Shown in pieces: positions 50,949-58,860 of a DNA stretch of 64,000 nucleotides. Numbering within the stretch: the stretch's first letter is position 1; each line of letters starts with the position of its first letter. The position numbers and the translations under genes were made by a program. The stretch is from Dyella_B nitratireducens (GTDB lineage Bacteria; Pseudomonadota; Gammaproteobacteria; Xanthomonadales; Rhodanobacteraceae), in the NCBI RefSeq assembly GCF_049532905.1, contig NZ_CP064032.1, positions 1,922,001 to 1,986,000 of the forward strand. Reading direction: 5' to 3'. The notes under the pieces were generated by a model that ran no database searches, was not told the origin of the DNA, and saw nothing but the letters and a program-made list of their open reading frames with translations.

Positions 50949-52862
50949 ATGAATCTCGACGCATTACGCATACGAGTTCAGACACTGCTGGCCGCTGCCA
51001 GCCTGACGGTTCTGACCGCCGCCTTCCCTTCGATAGCAGCCGAACGAACGTACCCCGCCAACCCACACACCGACGGCCCGACTGCCGTCGCCCGTGCCCG
51101 GGTTGCCGCAGACGTCTTGATGAGTTCCTACGACCCCGATAAGGCCTGGTTTCCTTCGAGTTGGTGGAACTCGGCAGTCGCCCTGCAAACGATCGGCGAT
51201 TACATGCAACGCACCGGTGACCGCCGCTATCTCGGCCAATTGGACAACACCTTCGAAAAAGACCAAGGCGTGTTTCCGGCCGGCGTGTTGTCGGGTGACC
51301 CGTTGCTGGGCAACTTCACCAGCCAGGCTATCGATGACACCGAATGGTGGGGCCTGACCTGGGTAGAGGCCTATGACCTGACCGGCAACCCGAAGTACCT
51401 CAACATGGCGGTCACCATCGCCAATTACGTGTATGGCTACTGGGACACCAGCACCTGCGGCGGTGGCGTCTGGTGGAATGCCCAGCGCACCTACAAGAAC
51501 GCCGTCACCAACGGGTTGTGGATACGGCTCACCGCCGAATTGCACAACCGGATTCCGGGCGACACGCTGTGGCTGTCCCGATCCAGCACCGCCTGGGCAT
51601 GGTTTCAGGGCAGCGGCATGATCAACGCCAACGGCCTGGTCAACGACGGCCTCACCAACGCCTGCACCAACAACGGCCAGACCGTGTGGACCTACAACCA
51701 GGGCATGGCGATAGGTGCCGGCCTGGAATTGTGGCGTGCTACGCGAGATCCGCAGATTCTGGCGAGTGTGCGGCGCCTGGCCGACGCTGCGATCGGTCCG
51801 AACGCACTGGTAACCGATGGCATCCTGACCGAAAGCTGTGATGCCACCAACCAGACCTGCGATGACAACGGCAAGCAGTTCAAGGGCATTTTCATGCGCT
51901 ACTGGACCGATCTTGTCGACACCACACACGATCCTCGGTACGCGGCCTTTCTCGAGCAGCAGGCCGAAAGCATCTGGAACAACGATCGCGACGCCGCCGG
52001 CCGGCTCGGTACCCGCTGGTCCGGCGCCACCAACGACAACAACCCCAATGTATTCGACTGGCACACGCAGGCGAGCGCGCTCAGTGCATTGATCGGCGAC
52101 GTGCCCAAGTTGACGCCGTGGGAATCGCTGGCCGCCACCATGTCCCCGGCGCAACCGGTGATCATGCCGCCCGCATCGGGCGACACGTCCATCGCTATCG
52201 ATCTTGGCGTCTCGGCAACCGGGTTTTTCCCGCTGCAAGCACGCGCCTCCATCGATGCACCCTCGGGTTGGAGCACTTCTCCGCAAACCACTCAGGTGCG
52301 CTTGCAGCCGCACGGCATCGCTAATCCAGTAAGCAGTACCACTCCGCTACAAGTCACCGTGCCGAGCTCGGCGACGGATGGGCATTACATGGTCACCGCG
52401 AACGTGACGGCGGCCGGAATGAACTTCACCACCCAGGCTGACGTACTGATCGCGCACAAGATCGACTTCGACACCGGCACCGTCGACGAAACTCCGTGGC
52501 TGTTCGATCCCGACGGCTCGCAAAGCAACGGTGTGCAAAACCGTTTCGCCGATGGCACCACTCACTTCACCTATCTATTCCCCTTCCCCGTCGATACCAC
52601 CTCGGCGCAAGTCACCCTGACGATCGACAACCAATTCCTGGTGCAAGTCAGCACCGACAACGAGACCTGGACGACCGTGCTGGAAGAAGACCAGCATGTC
52701 CACGACGGCTCGAACAAGGCCGCCCGCACCATCGACCTGACACCGTATCTCGGCAACGCCAGCAATGGATCAAAGCCGATTTACCTGAAAGTGTCAGATT
52801 CCTTCCCCAGTGAAGGCTGGGGTGGGCGCGTGTATCACGTGACGGCGAATATCGTCGAATAG
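50949..52862 (+). CDS. Secreted GH76 alpha-1,6-mannanase with C-terminal accessory domains
   Basis: The 637-residue enzyme has a signal peptide (LLAAASLTVLTAAFPSIAAE) and a GH76 alpha/alpha barrel (about 30-370) with the catalytic double Asp in SQAIDDTEWWGLTWVEAYDL, plus CGGGVWWNAQRTYKNAVTNG and WTYNQGMAIGAGLEL. Two beta domains follow: an NEW3-like domain (about 385-510) and a C-terminal beta-sandwich (about 515-637) that may bind glycan. GH76 enzymes cut alpha-1,6-mannan backbones of fungal cell walls. The ATG at 50949 follows AGGAG; the longer upstream frame is ignored. An ATCGAT operator lies about 370 bp upstream. Confidence 0.9.
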   Translation: MNLDALRIRVQTLLAAASLTVLTAAFPSIAAERTYPANPHTDGPTAVARARVAADVLMSSYDPDKAWFPSSWWNSAVALQTIGDYMQRTGDRRYLGQLDNTFEKDQGVFPAGVLSGDPLLGNFTSQAIDDTEWWGLTWVEAYDLTGNPKYLNMAVTIANYVYGYWDTSTCGGGVWWNAQRTYKNAVTNGLWIRLTAELHNRIPGDTLWLSRSSTAWAWFQGSGMINANGLVNDGLTNACTNNGQTVWTYNQGMAIGAGLELWRATRDPQILASVRRLADAAIGPNALVTDGILTESCDATNQTCDDNGKQFKGIFMRYWTDLVDTTHDPRYAAFLEQQAESIWNNDRDAAGRLGTRWSGATNDNNPNVFDWHTQASALSALIGDVPKLTPWESLAATMSPAQPVIMPPASGDTSIAIDLGVSATGFFPLQARASIDAPSGWSTSPQTTQVRLQPHGIANPVSSTTPLQVTVPSSATDGHYMVTANVTAAGMNFTTQADVLIAHKIDFDTGTVDETPWLFDPDGSQSNGVQNRFADGTTHFTYLFPFPVDTTSAQVTLTIDNQFLVQVSTDNETWTTVLEEDQHVHDGSNKAARTIDLTPYLGNASNGSKPIYLKVSDSFPSEGWGGRVYHVTANIVE

Positions 52863-52872
52863 TTCTGTCGGT

Positions 52873-52904
52873 GCCTCCGTCCTTGGATATGCGAGGACGG
52901 AGGC
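52873..52904 (+). terminator. Hairpin terminator of the GH76 gene
   Basis: GCCTCCGTCCT and AGGACGGAGGC form a perfect 11-bp stem ten bases after the stop codon. The T-run is weak. Confidence 0.6.
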
Positions 52905-52964
52905 TGAGGCGTCCCCACTTCCGGCAAGAATCAAATCCCGCGTTGATAGTGTTTCAGAGCGAGT

Positions 52965-53050
52965 CGTCATTCCGGCGAAGGCCGGAATCCATCGCCAATA
53001 CGAAGCATGGATTCCGGCCTTCGCCCACTGCTGTCCGGGGAAAATTTTGC
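52965..53050. repeat. ATTCCGG repeat pair fused to CCCACTGCTGTCC element
   Basis: CGTCATTCCGGCGAAGGCC and its inverted mate are followed by CCCACTGCTGTCCGGGGAAA. The same fusion occurs near 35020 and 35518. Confidence 0.75.
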
Positions 53051-53077
53051 TTGTTCTAGCGACTTGGCTAAAAGACT

Positions 53078-53218
53078 CGTCGTCCCGGTGAACGCCGGAC
53101 GTAGCGCGAAGCGCGGAGAACGTCCGAATGGACGGCCCCGAAGGGGTGAGCGAAGCGAATCACCCAGCGACTTGCAGATCGTCAAACACACTGGGCCCCG
53201 GCGTTCGCCGGGGCGACG
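53078..53218. repeat. Composite GTCCCGG...CCGGGGCGAC repeat
   Basis: TCGTCCCGGTGAACGCCGGA at one end is inverted as CCCGGCGTTCGCCGGGGCGA at the other, with an inner GAAGCGCGGAGAACGTCC segment. It is a distinct member of the local repeat family. Confidence 0.7.
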
Positions 53219-53288
53219 AATCGGTAGCGTTGAATGGGCTAGCAAACATAGAGGCTTCGGTTGAGTGGCAGATGCCTGTCTAGAGTGC

Positions 53289-53332
53289 GGCGAATTTTCC
53301 CAGGACAGCAATGAGCCTTCGCCGGAATGACG
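53289..53332. repeat. Half ATTCCGG repeat with GGACAGCAATGAGCC
   Basis: A diverged copy of the element at 35518-35558 in the same orientation. Confidence 0.6.
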
Positions 53333-53415
53333 TTGAGGCAAGGCAGGCTTTTTCGCGTCAAGCGGCGCTTCGGAAACCCAAAATTGAAGATTTATCAGGG
53401 ACGCTTGTGCGGCAC

Positions 53416-53450
53416 ATATGAAGCATATATATTTCGTATATGAATCATAT
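53416..53450. promoter_or_regulatory. Two ATATGAAKCATAT sites, 22 bp apart, upstream of the ParD-like gene
   Basis: ATATGAAGCATAT (53416-53428) and ATATGAATCATAT (53438-53450) are near-palindromes spaced by two helical turns and lie 11 bp from the ParD-like start. This is the expected pattern for an autoregulating ribbon-helix-helix protein. Confidence 0.65.
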
Positions 53451-53461
53451 CGAGTGATCCC

Positions 53462-53674
53462 ATGGGCATCATCAACATCGACGACGACCTGCACGATCAG
53501 CTACGGCGCGCCTGCACCGTGACCAGCCGATCCATCAATGCGCAAGCCAACTTCTGGATCAAGGTCGGCATGCTTTGCGAGATGAACCCGGAGCTTAGCT
53601 TCCAGGAAATCGTCGCCAAAGAATTGCGCGCGGCCGGTGTGAAGCCGAAGCCATTGCGATCGGGACGTGTGTGA
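53462..53674 (+). CDS. ParD-like ribbon-helix-helix protein
   Basis: The 70-residue protein (MGIINIDDDLHDQLRRACTV...) has a strand (IINIDDD) and two helices with SRSINAQANFWIKVGMLCEM, as in ParD-like antitoxin-type regulators. Its stop overlaps the next gene's start as GTGA, so it is translationally coupled to a methionine aminopeptidase rather than to a toxin. Two symmetrical ATATGAAKCATAT sites directly upstream suggest autoregulation. The same pairing is known to me from related Proteobacteria, so it looks stable. Confidence 0.85.
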   Translation: MGIINIDDDLHDQLRRACTVTSRSINAQANFWIKVGMLCEMNPELSFQEIVAKELRAAGVKPKPLRSGRV

Positions 53675-54447
53675 TCAAAAGTACCGCCGAGCTTGCGTTG
53701 ATGGCCGAAGCCGGCGCACTGCTGGCTGACGTGTTTCATGCACTGGGCCAGCTGAAACTGGAAGGCCAGAGCACGCTGGAGATCAACGACTTCGTTGAGC
53801 GCATGATCATCGATGATCTTCAAGCACGACCAGCGAGCAAAGGACAGTACGACTTTCCTTATGTGCTGAACGCCTCGATTGACGACGTGGTCTGTCATGG
53901 CATGCCTTCGGAAAACGATGTGCTGCGCAGCGGCCAGATTGTCAACTTCGATATCACGCTGGAGAAGAACGGTTACATCGCCGATTCCAGCACCACCTAT
54001 TTGGTTGGCGAGGTGGCTTATCCAGCGCGGCGACTGGTATCGGCCACTTACAATGCCATGTGGAAAGGCATCGCCGCGGTGCGCCCGGGTGCGCGTCTGG
54101 GAGACATTGGCCATGCCATTGCGCATTACGCGCGGGCTCAAGGCTACAGCGTCGTCAAGGAGTACTGCGGACACGGTATCGGCCGCGAGATGCACGAAGA
54201 TCCGCAGATCCTGCACTACGGTCACCCCCATACCGGGCTTGAGCTTAAAGAAGGCATGGTTTTCACGATCGAGCCGATGCTCAATCAGGGAAAGGCGGCG
54301 GTTCGCTCATATCCCGATCAATGGCCGGTATATACCCGCGACGGGAAACTGTCGGCGCAGTTCGAGCATACCGTCGCTGTCACCCGTACAGGCGTGCGTG
54401 TGCTGACCCTGCGGCCTGGCGAGACGCCACCATGCAAAATGGAGTGA
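53671..54447 (+). CDS. map: Type I methionine aminopeptidase (second-copy type)
   Basis: The 258-residue enzyme removes the N-terminal methionine from nascent proteins. All expected metal and substrate residues are present: VCHGMP, NFDITLEKNGYIADSS (both aspartates), EYCGHGIG, FTIEPM and QFEHTVAVT. The start is a GTG at 53671 that overlaps the TGA of the ParD-like gene. Housekeeping map usually lies next to rpsB, so this is probably an additional isozyme under the control of the ParD-like regulator. Confidence 0.93.
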   Translation: MIKSTAELALMAEAGALLADVFHALGQLKLEGQSTLEINDFVERMIIDDLQARPASKGQYDFPYVLNASIDDVVCHGMPSENDVLRSGQIVNFDITLEKNGYIADSSTTYLVGEVAYPARRLVSATYNAMWKGIAAVRPGARLGDIGHAIAHYARAQGYSVVKEYCGHGIGREMHEDPQILHYGHPHTGLELKEGMVFTIEPMLNQGKAAVRSYPDQWPVYTRDGKLSAQFEHTVAVTRTGVRVLTLRPGETPPCKME

Positions 54448-54543
54448 TGTCACCACTCAACACGCCGACTATTCGCCCCACCGATGAATTCCTCCCTCCA
54501 TACCGGTCATATCTCATAGAAGACCAACCTGGAGGAACATCGC

Positions 54544-55290
54544 ATGTCCACTTTGACCGGCAAGAACATCGTAGTCATCGGCGGCAGCCGCGGCGTGGGA
54601 CGGCACATCGTCGAGGCAGCTCTCGGCAGTGGTGCGCGCGTACTTGCCGTGGCGCGACACGAACAGCCTCTCCACCAATTAAGCCAGGAGTGCCCGGGCG
54701 TAGAGGTACTGGCGCTCGACGCTTCCGATGAACACGCTCCCGCCAAGGTATTTGGCGTTGTTCGTCCGGATATCCTCGTCTTGTGCGCTGGCGCATTCCC
54801 ACCTGTCGCCCCGCTGCACGAGCTGAGCTGGCAGGCGTTTGCCGTCAATTGGGAAGCCGATGTCAAAATGGCCTTCCACTTCTGCAAGGCAGCGCTATCC
54901 CTGCCCTTGCCTGCAAGCAGCGCCGTGATCGTGATTGCCAGCGGTGCCGCCATCGGCGGCTCGCCGATTTCGGGCGGGTATGCCGGCGCCAAGCGTACGC
55001 AGCTATTCATCACCAACTACAGCCAGAAGGAATCCGATCGGCTTGGCCTTGGCGTGCGATTCATGTCGCTCGCGCCGCGCATCATGCCGGACACGGAACT
55101 CGGGAAGTACGCCATCGCAGGCTATTCACATTACCTTGGCATACCCGAAACCGACTTCATTCAAGGCATGGGGCCTGCCCCCAGCGCTGACAGCGTGGCC
55201 AACGCGGTGATCGAGCTGACGACGAACCCGGATTCTCTCAAAGGCAATGCGTTTATCGTTTCCGGCGCAGGGCTGGAAGCCATACCCTGA
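54544..55290 (+). CDS. Short-chain dehydrogenase/reductase
   Basis: This 248-residue SDR has the nucleotide-binding motif GGSRGVGR (residues 13-20), the strand NxAG equivalent LCAGAF and the catalytic YxxxK as YAGAK, with the catalytic serine in IASGAAIGGS. The acidic or basic residues that would settle NAD or NADP use are not decisive. GGAGGAACATCGC precedes the ATG. The sigma factor gene begins 52 bp after its stop, so a common transcript is likely. Confidence 0.9.
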   Translation: MSTLTGKNIVVIGGSRGVGRHIVEAALGSGARVLAVARHEQPLHQLSQECPGVEVLALDASDEHAPAKVFGVVRPDILVLCAGAFPPVAPLHELSWQAFAVNWEADVKMAFHFCKAALSLPLPASSAVIVIASGAAIGGSPISGGYAGAKRTQLFITNYSQKESDRLGLGVRFMSLAPRIMPDTELGKYAIAGYSHYLGIPETDFIQGMGPAPSADSVANAVIELTTNPDSLKGNAFIVSGAGLEAIP

Positions 55291-55342
55291 AAACAAGCAG
55301 CATGAATACCCGCACATCCCATCACGTGTCAGGCGGAGGCGC

Positions 55343-56365
55343 ATGAACGCGACGTTTGAACAGCTTGCCGAGCCCTTTCGCCAGGAACTCAAGCGGCATT
55401 GCTACTGCATGCTTGGTTCAGTGCATGAAGCCGAGGATCTCGTCCAGGAAACCTACCTGCGCGCCTGGCGCAGCTTTGACCGCTTCGAAGGGCGCGGAAC
55501 GTTCCGCGCATGGCTTTATCAGATCGCTACCCATGCGTGTCTCAATGCGCTTGCCAGCCGCAAGAGCAAGCAGCGCTTGTTGCCAGATCAATGGTCCCCT
55601 GCAGCTACAGACATGCCCGACGGCGTAGCGCGAACCGATGTGGCGTGGCTGGAGCCTTATCCGGATGCCTATCTTGAAAGCATTGCCGACGAATCGGCGG
55701 GACCGGAGGCCCTCTATGCGGGCAGTGAAGTGGTGCGACTGGCGTTCGTCGCCATTATCCAGCAATTACCGCCACGTCAACGCGCGGTGTTGCTGTTGTG
55801 CGATGTGCTTGGCTGGTCCACCCAGGAAACCGCCGAACTGCTCGGCAGCTCACCCGCTGCGGTCAACAGCGCCAGGCAGCGTGCGCGGGAAACACTCGCG
55901 CAGCGCTATCCGGACGGCCTGCCATCGACAACACCCTCGTCGAACCCTGCCGAACAGGAGCTTCTCAGCCGCTATGTGCGTGCATGGGAGGCACGTGACC
56001 TCGATGGCTTCGTGGCGCTTCTCAAAGATGACGTCACTTACACCATGCCGCCGTTTTCGCAGTGGTATGCAGGCCGCGCAGAAGTACATGCTTTCTTTGC
56101 ATGGGCCTGGACACACTACGACGGCTTTCGCCTGGTTCCGACAGCGGCCAACCGGCAGCCCGCGTTTGCCGCTTATTTCCGTGCACGTGCTGATCCATTA
56201 TGGATGGCACACTCGATCCACGTGCTCGCGCTCGTAGGCAATGCGATTTCGAGTTTGACGTTGTTTATGAAGCCTGCTGGCCCGCAACTGTTCGGGGCGT
56301 TTGGACTTCCGTTGACATTCACCAACATGGATTCCCGCTTCCGCGGGAATGACGGTCCGCTCTGA
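55343..56365 (+). CDS. ECF sigma factor with C-terminal SnoaL-like domain (SigG/ECF41-type)
   Basis: The 340-residue protein has sigma region 2 (residues about 8-80, EAEDLVQETYLRAWRSFDRF), region 4 (about 130-185, LPPRQRAVLLLCDVLGWSTQ then ETAELLGSSPAAVNSARQRA) and a SnoaL-like C-terminal domain (about 205-315, YVRAWEARDLDGFVALLKDD). In the ECF41 and SigG groups this fused domain takes the place of an anti-sigma factor, and such genes often sit beside an oxidoreductase, as here. The last residues MDSRFRGNDGPL are encoded by an intergenic repeat, so the native stop was probably lost. GGCGGAGGCGC precedes the ATG. Confidence 0.9.
   Translation: MNATFEQLAEPFRQELKRHCYCMLGSVHEAEDLVQETYLRAWRSFDRFEGRGTFRAWLYQIATHACLNALASRKSKQRLLPDQWSPAATDMPDGVARTDVAWLEPYPDAYLESIADESAGPEALYAGSEVVRLAFVAIIQQLPPRQRAVLLLCDVLGWSTQETAELLGSSPAAVNSARQRARETLAQRYPDGLPSTTPSSNPAEQELLSRYVRAWEARDLDGFVALLKDDVTYTMPPFSQWYAGRAEVHAFFAWAWTHYDGFRLVPTAANRQPAFAAYFRARADPLWMAHSIHVLALVGNAISSLTLFMKPAGPQLFGAFGLPLTFTNMDSRFRGNDGPL
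56326..56355. repeat. ATTCCCGC...GCGGGAATGACGG repeat inside the sigma-factor 3' end
   Basis: ATGGATTCCCGCTTCCGCGG and GGAATGACGG form the usual palindrome but lie in the coding frame of the preceding gene. Confidence 0.75.
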
Positions 56366-56389
56366 AACAGCATCGATTATTAGCGCAGT

Positions 56390-56833
56390 TCACGGACCCA
56401 TTAAATCTGCCAGCTTCTTGTTGTCCACGTACTTGGACATCGTCGCCATGTCCTTCATCACGTTGGGATCCATGAAAATCTCTTTTCCGGCTTCCTGGCC
56501 GAGCGCCTGAAAAGCCTGACTGAACGCGAAACTGCCTTCATTCTTGTAGGCGGCTTTGGCCTCATTTTTACAGGTCACGGTCATCAATCGCATAAACACT
56601 TCGGCCATTCGAGCGTTAGCCGCATCCACTTTGTCATCAGAAACCATAGCCATCGATGCAATGGCCGGATGCTTTGACATGGCTGCGAACAACCATTGCA
56701 CCAGGACTACATGATCGTCCATGGTGCTTTTCCCAACCAGGCAGGCTGTAAGGGCGTCCGAAGATGGGCCCGCCACTGCCACATTGGAAAACAGCAACAA
56801 GCTCGCTGCGAGCAACGTCGCCTTGAATTTCAT
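56390..56833 (-). CDS. Small exported protein of unknown function
   Basis: The 147-residue product has a signal peptide (LLAASLLLFSNVAVAGPSSD) and an all-helical mature part with two cysteines (ALTACLVGKS and TVTCKNEA). The start at 56833 has AGGGGG five bases upstream; a longer frame to 56869 is less likely. I recognise no named family, but the size and composition match periplasmic proteins common in this group. Confidence 0.7.
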   Translation of the reverse strand: MKFKATLLAASLLLFSNVAVAGPSSDALTACLVGKSTMDDHVVLVQWLFAAMSKHPAIASMAMVSDDKVDAANARMAEVFMRLMTVTCKNEAKAAYKNEGSFAFSQAFQALGQEAGKEIFMDPNVMKDMATMSKYVDNKKLADLMGP

Positions 56834-56922
56834 AGTGCCCCCTGTTGAATTTAAATTGAAATGCCCCATGCGGCATTCCGAACTTAAAAATATACCATTG
56901 GCCGGTGACGTTGTAGCCAGGC

Positions 56923-57768
56923 TTACACAATCGGCACCTGGCTAATATTGTTCTTCGGATCCATCCAGAACGATTCGTTGACGAAGCGACCGAAGATTTC
57001 ACGCGGCAGGATGGAGACGCGCTCAACCGGCTCGACTTTTGGCCGTACGGTGTGCAGGCCGGGCATGCCGACGCGGGCATCGAATTCGTCGGCGTTATAG
57101 GCGATGTGATCGAAGTCGTGTTCGAACCAGGGTTCGCCGATGAATTGGTAGACCGCGCGCATGGCGGCTGCCGGATTGCGCACCAAGGTTTCGTAGGTCA
57201 GCAGCATTAAGTGGCCCGGGGCGTATTGGCCGTAGAACGCATCCTTGGTGGCCTGGAAGGCGAAGCCGACCATGCCGCGCGGGTCGGTTAGTGCCTCGAT
57301 ACGCGAGTACACCGTGGTGTTGGTGTCGAAGCGGAATACCTTGCTCACGCTGACCGGCTGCTTGCGCACCAGCCGCTCCATGCTATCCAGCACCCAGGAT
57401 AATTGGCGTACGCAGGCGATGACCTTCGCTTGCGGAAACAACGTATCGAGCAGTTGCATGCGGCTGCACCATAGCCGGCTGGTGTCGAACACGAGGCTGG
57501 CGTCGCCATAGCCTTCGTAGAAGTTCTCGACGAGACCACGCAGCATGGCAACGCGCTGCTCATCGGAGACGTCGAACGAAAAATCGTTTTTGCTGCTCGC
57601 CTCTGCCATCACCGCGCCCATGATGTCGGCAAGCGGGCTGGTCATGCCGGCACGGAAACGCGGGTTCTGGTTGAGGATGGCGGCCAGGAGCGTCGTGCCC
57701 GAGCGTGGCAGCCCTGAAATGAAGTGGAACTTGCGGGCGAGCTTTGCGGCTTCGGGTACGGCTGGCAT
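56923..57768 (-). CDS. Sulfotransferase family protein
   Basis: This 281-residue PAPS-dependent transferase has the P-loop FISGLPRSGTTLLAAIL (about 15-32) and the downstream segment CVRQLSWVLDSMERLVRK, which corresponds to the 3'-phosphate-binding region. It lacks the TPR part of the copy at 17581. It is the last gene of the cluster TonB receptor, APC permease, GH2, LacI, all on the minus strand, following the LacI gene by 47 bp. The acceptor is unknown. AGAGGAG lies ten bases before the ATG at 57768. Confidence 0.88.
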   Translation of the reverse strand: MPAVPEAAKLARKFHFISGLPRSGTTLLAAILNQNPRFRAGMTSPLADIMGAVMAEASSKNDFSFDVSDEQRVAMLRGLVENFYEGYGDASLVFDTSRLWCSRMQLLDTLFPQAKVIACVRQLSWVLDSMERLVRKQPVSVSKVFRFDTNTTVYSRIEALTDPRGMVGFAFQATKDAFYGQYAPGHLMLLTYETLVRNPAAAMRAVYQFIGEPWFEHDFDHIAYNADEFDARVGMPGLHTVRPKVEPVERVSILPREIFGRFVNESFWMDPKNNISQVPIV

Positions 57769-57815
57769 GCGGGCAGTCTCCTCTGATTCGATAACGTCTG
57801 CCGGATGGTATGCGA

Positions 57816-58829
57816 TCAGCGCTGTGACGGTGGCGCCGTGGAAGCGCGGATGCACATGTTGTAGTCGACCTCGACCATCCTGGGCTCTCCCTTGTTCAGC
57901 ACGCGAAGCAACAATTCCTGCGTGGCACGACGGCCCATCTCGCGCACCGGCTGATGGATGGTAGTGAGCGGTGGCCACACTTGTGTCGCCATGGTCGTGT
58001 CGTCAAAGCCGCAGATGGACATGTCGCGGGGGATCGATACACCCGCTTCCGCGGCAGCCCAGATCGCGCCGACCGCCATGTCATCGTCGCCCGCAAAAAC
58101 AGCGGTGGGTCGATGCGGCAATGCCAGCAACTGTCGCATGGCCTCCACACCCGACTCGAAGGAAAACCGGCCTTGCACCATGTACGCGGGGTCTTCTTTC
58201 AGCCCGGCGCGTTCAAGGCCATCGCGATAACCCGCCAGGCGCCAGATGCCGGCACCGTGCTCCGGGTCACCGAGAATGTGTGCGATACGGCGGTGGCCAA
58301 GCGACACCAGGTGATCCACCATCGCCGCGGCCGCTTCGCGCTCGCGCAGCATGACGCCAATGCAGTTCTCGGGTTGGCGTGGTGCGATCGAGGCGAACGG
58401 CACGCCGTTCTCGTGCAGGCAATCCAGCAATGGGGGGTGGTCGGTGATCGGCGGTGTGAGGATCAGCCCGTCGGGCTGATGCCGCGTGAGAATGTCCTCG
58501 ACCCGTTCGACGAAATCGGCTGCTGCCGAAACCAGTGGCTGCACCATCATGCTGTAGTGCTGCGCCTCGCACGCTTCCAGCACGCCGGCCTGTACTTCCA
58601 TGATGTAGCTGGGCGAACGGTTGTCGTACAACAAGCCGATCATGAAGGAGCGATTGCTCGCCAGGCTGCGCGCCGAAGTGAGCGGCCGGTAGTTGAGCGC
58701 CTCGACAGCGGACTGCACGCGCTGGCGCAAGGACTCGCTCACGTTCGGATCGTTGTTGAGCACCCGCGAAATGGTCTTTTTCGATGTCCCCACCATGCGG
58801 GCGACGTCGCTCATGGTCACACGCGTCAT
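57816..58829 (-). CDS. LacI-family transcriptional regulator
   Basis: The 337-residue protein has an N-terminal helix-turn-helix (TMSDVARMVGTSKKTISRVL), the hinge RPLTSARSLASNRS and a periplasmic-binding-protein-like sugar sensor domain with VAGDDDMA-type core AVFAGDDDMAVGAIWAAAEA and the C-terminal ICGFDDTTMATQVWPPLTTI. It lies 31 bp downstream of a GH2 gene in the same direction, so it is probably the local regulator of the amino-sugar cluster. It is the only LacI protein in the window and a candidate binder of the ATCGAT palindromes elsewhere. The ATG at 58829 is preferred over the longer frame. Confidence 0.92.
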   Translation of the reverse strand: MTRVTMSDVARMVGTSKKTISRVLNNDPNVSESLRQRVQSAVEALNYRPLTSARSLASNRSFMIGLLYDNRSPSYIMEVQAGVLEACEAQHYSMMVQPLVSAAADFVERVEDILTRHQPDGLILTPPITDHPPLLDCLHENGVPFASIAPRQPENCIGVMLREREAAAAMVDHLVSLGHRRIAHILGDPEHGAGIWRLAGYRDGLERAGLKEDPAYMVQGRFSFESGVEAMRQLLALPHRPTAVFAGDDDMAVGAIWAAAEAGVSIPRDMSICGFDDTTMATQVWPPLTTIHQPVREMGRRATQELLLRVLNKGEPRMVEVDYNMCIRASTAPPSQR

Positions 58830-58860
58830 GCAAGTCTGGCCTGATTCAATGAGTCCCGAT

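Larger units (their letters stand above)
52863..53461. other. Repeat-rich interval
   Basis: The 599-bp stretch contains a hairpin after the mannanase (52873-52904), three repeat elements (52965-53050, 53078-53218, 53289-53332) and the promoter of the ParD-like gene. No gene is seen. Confidence 0.7.
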
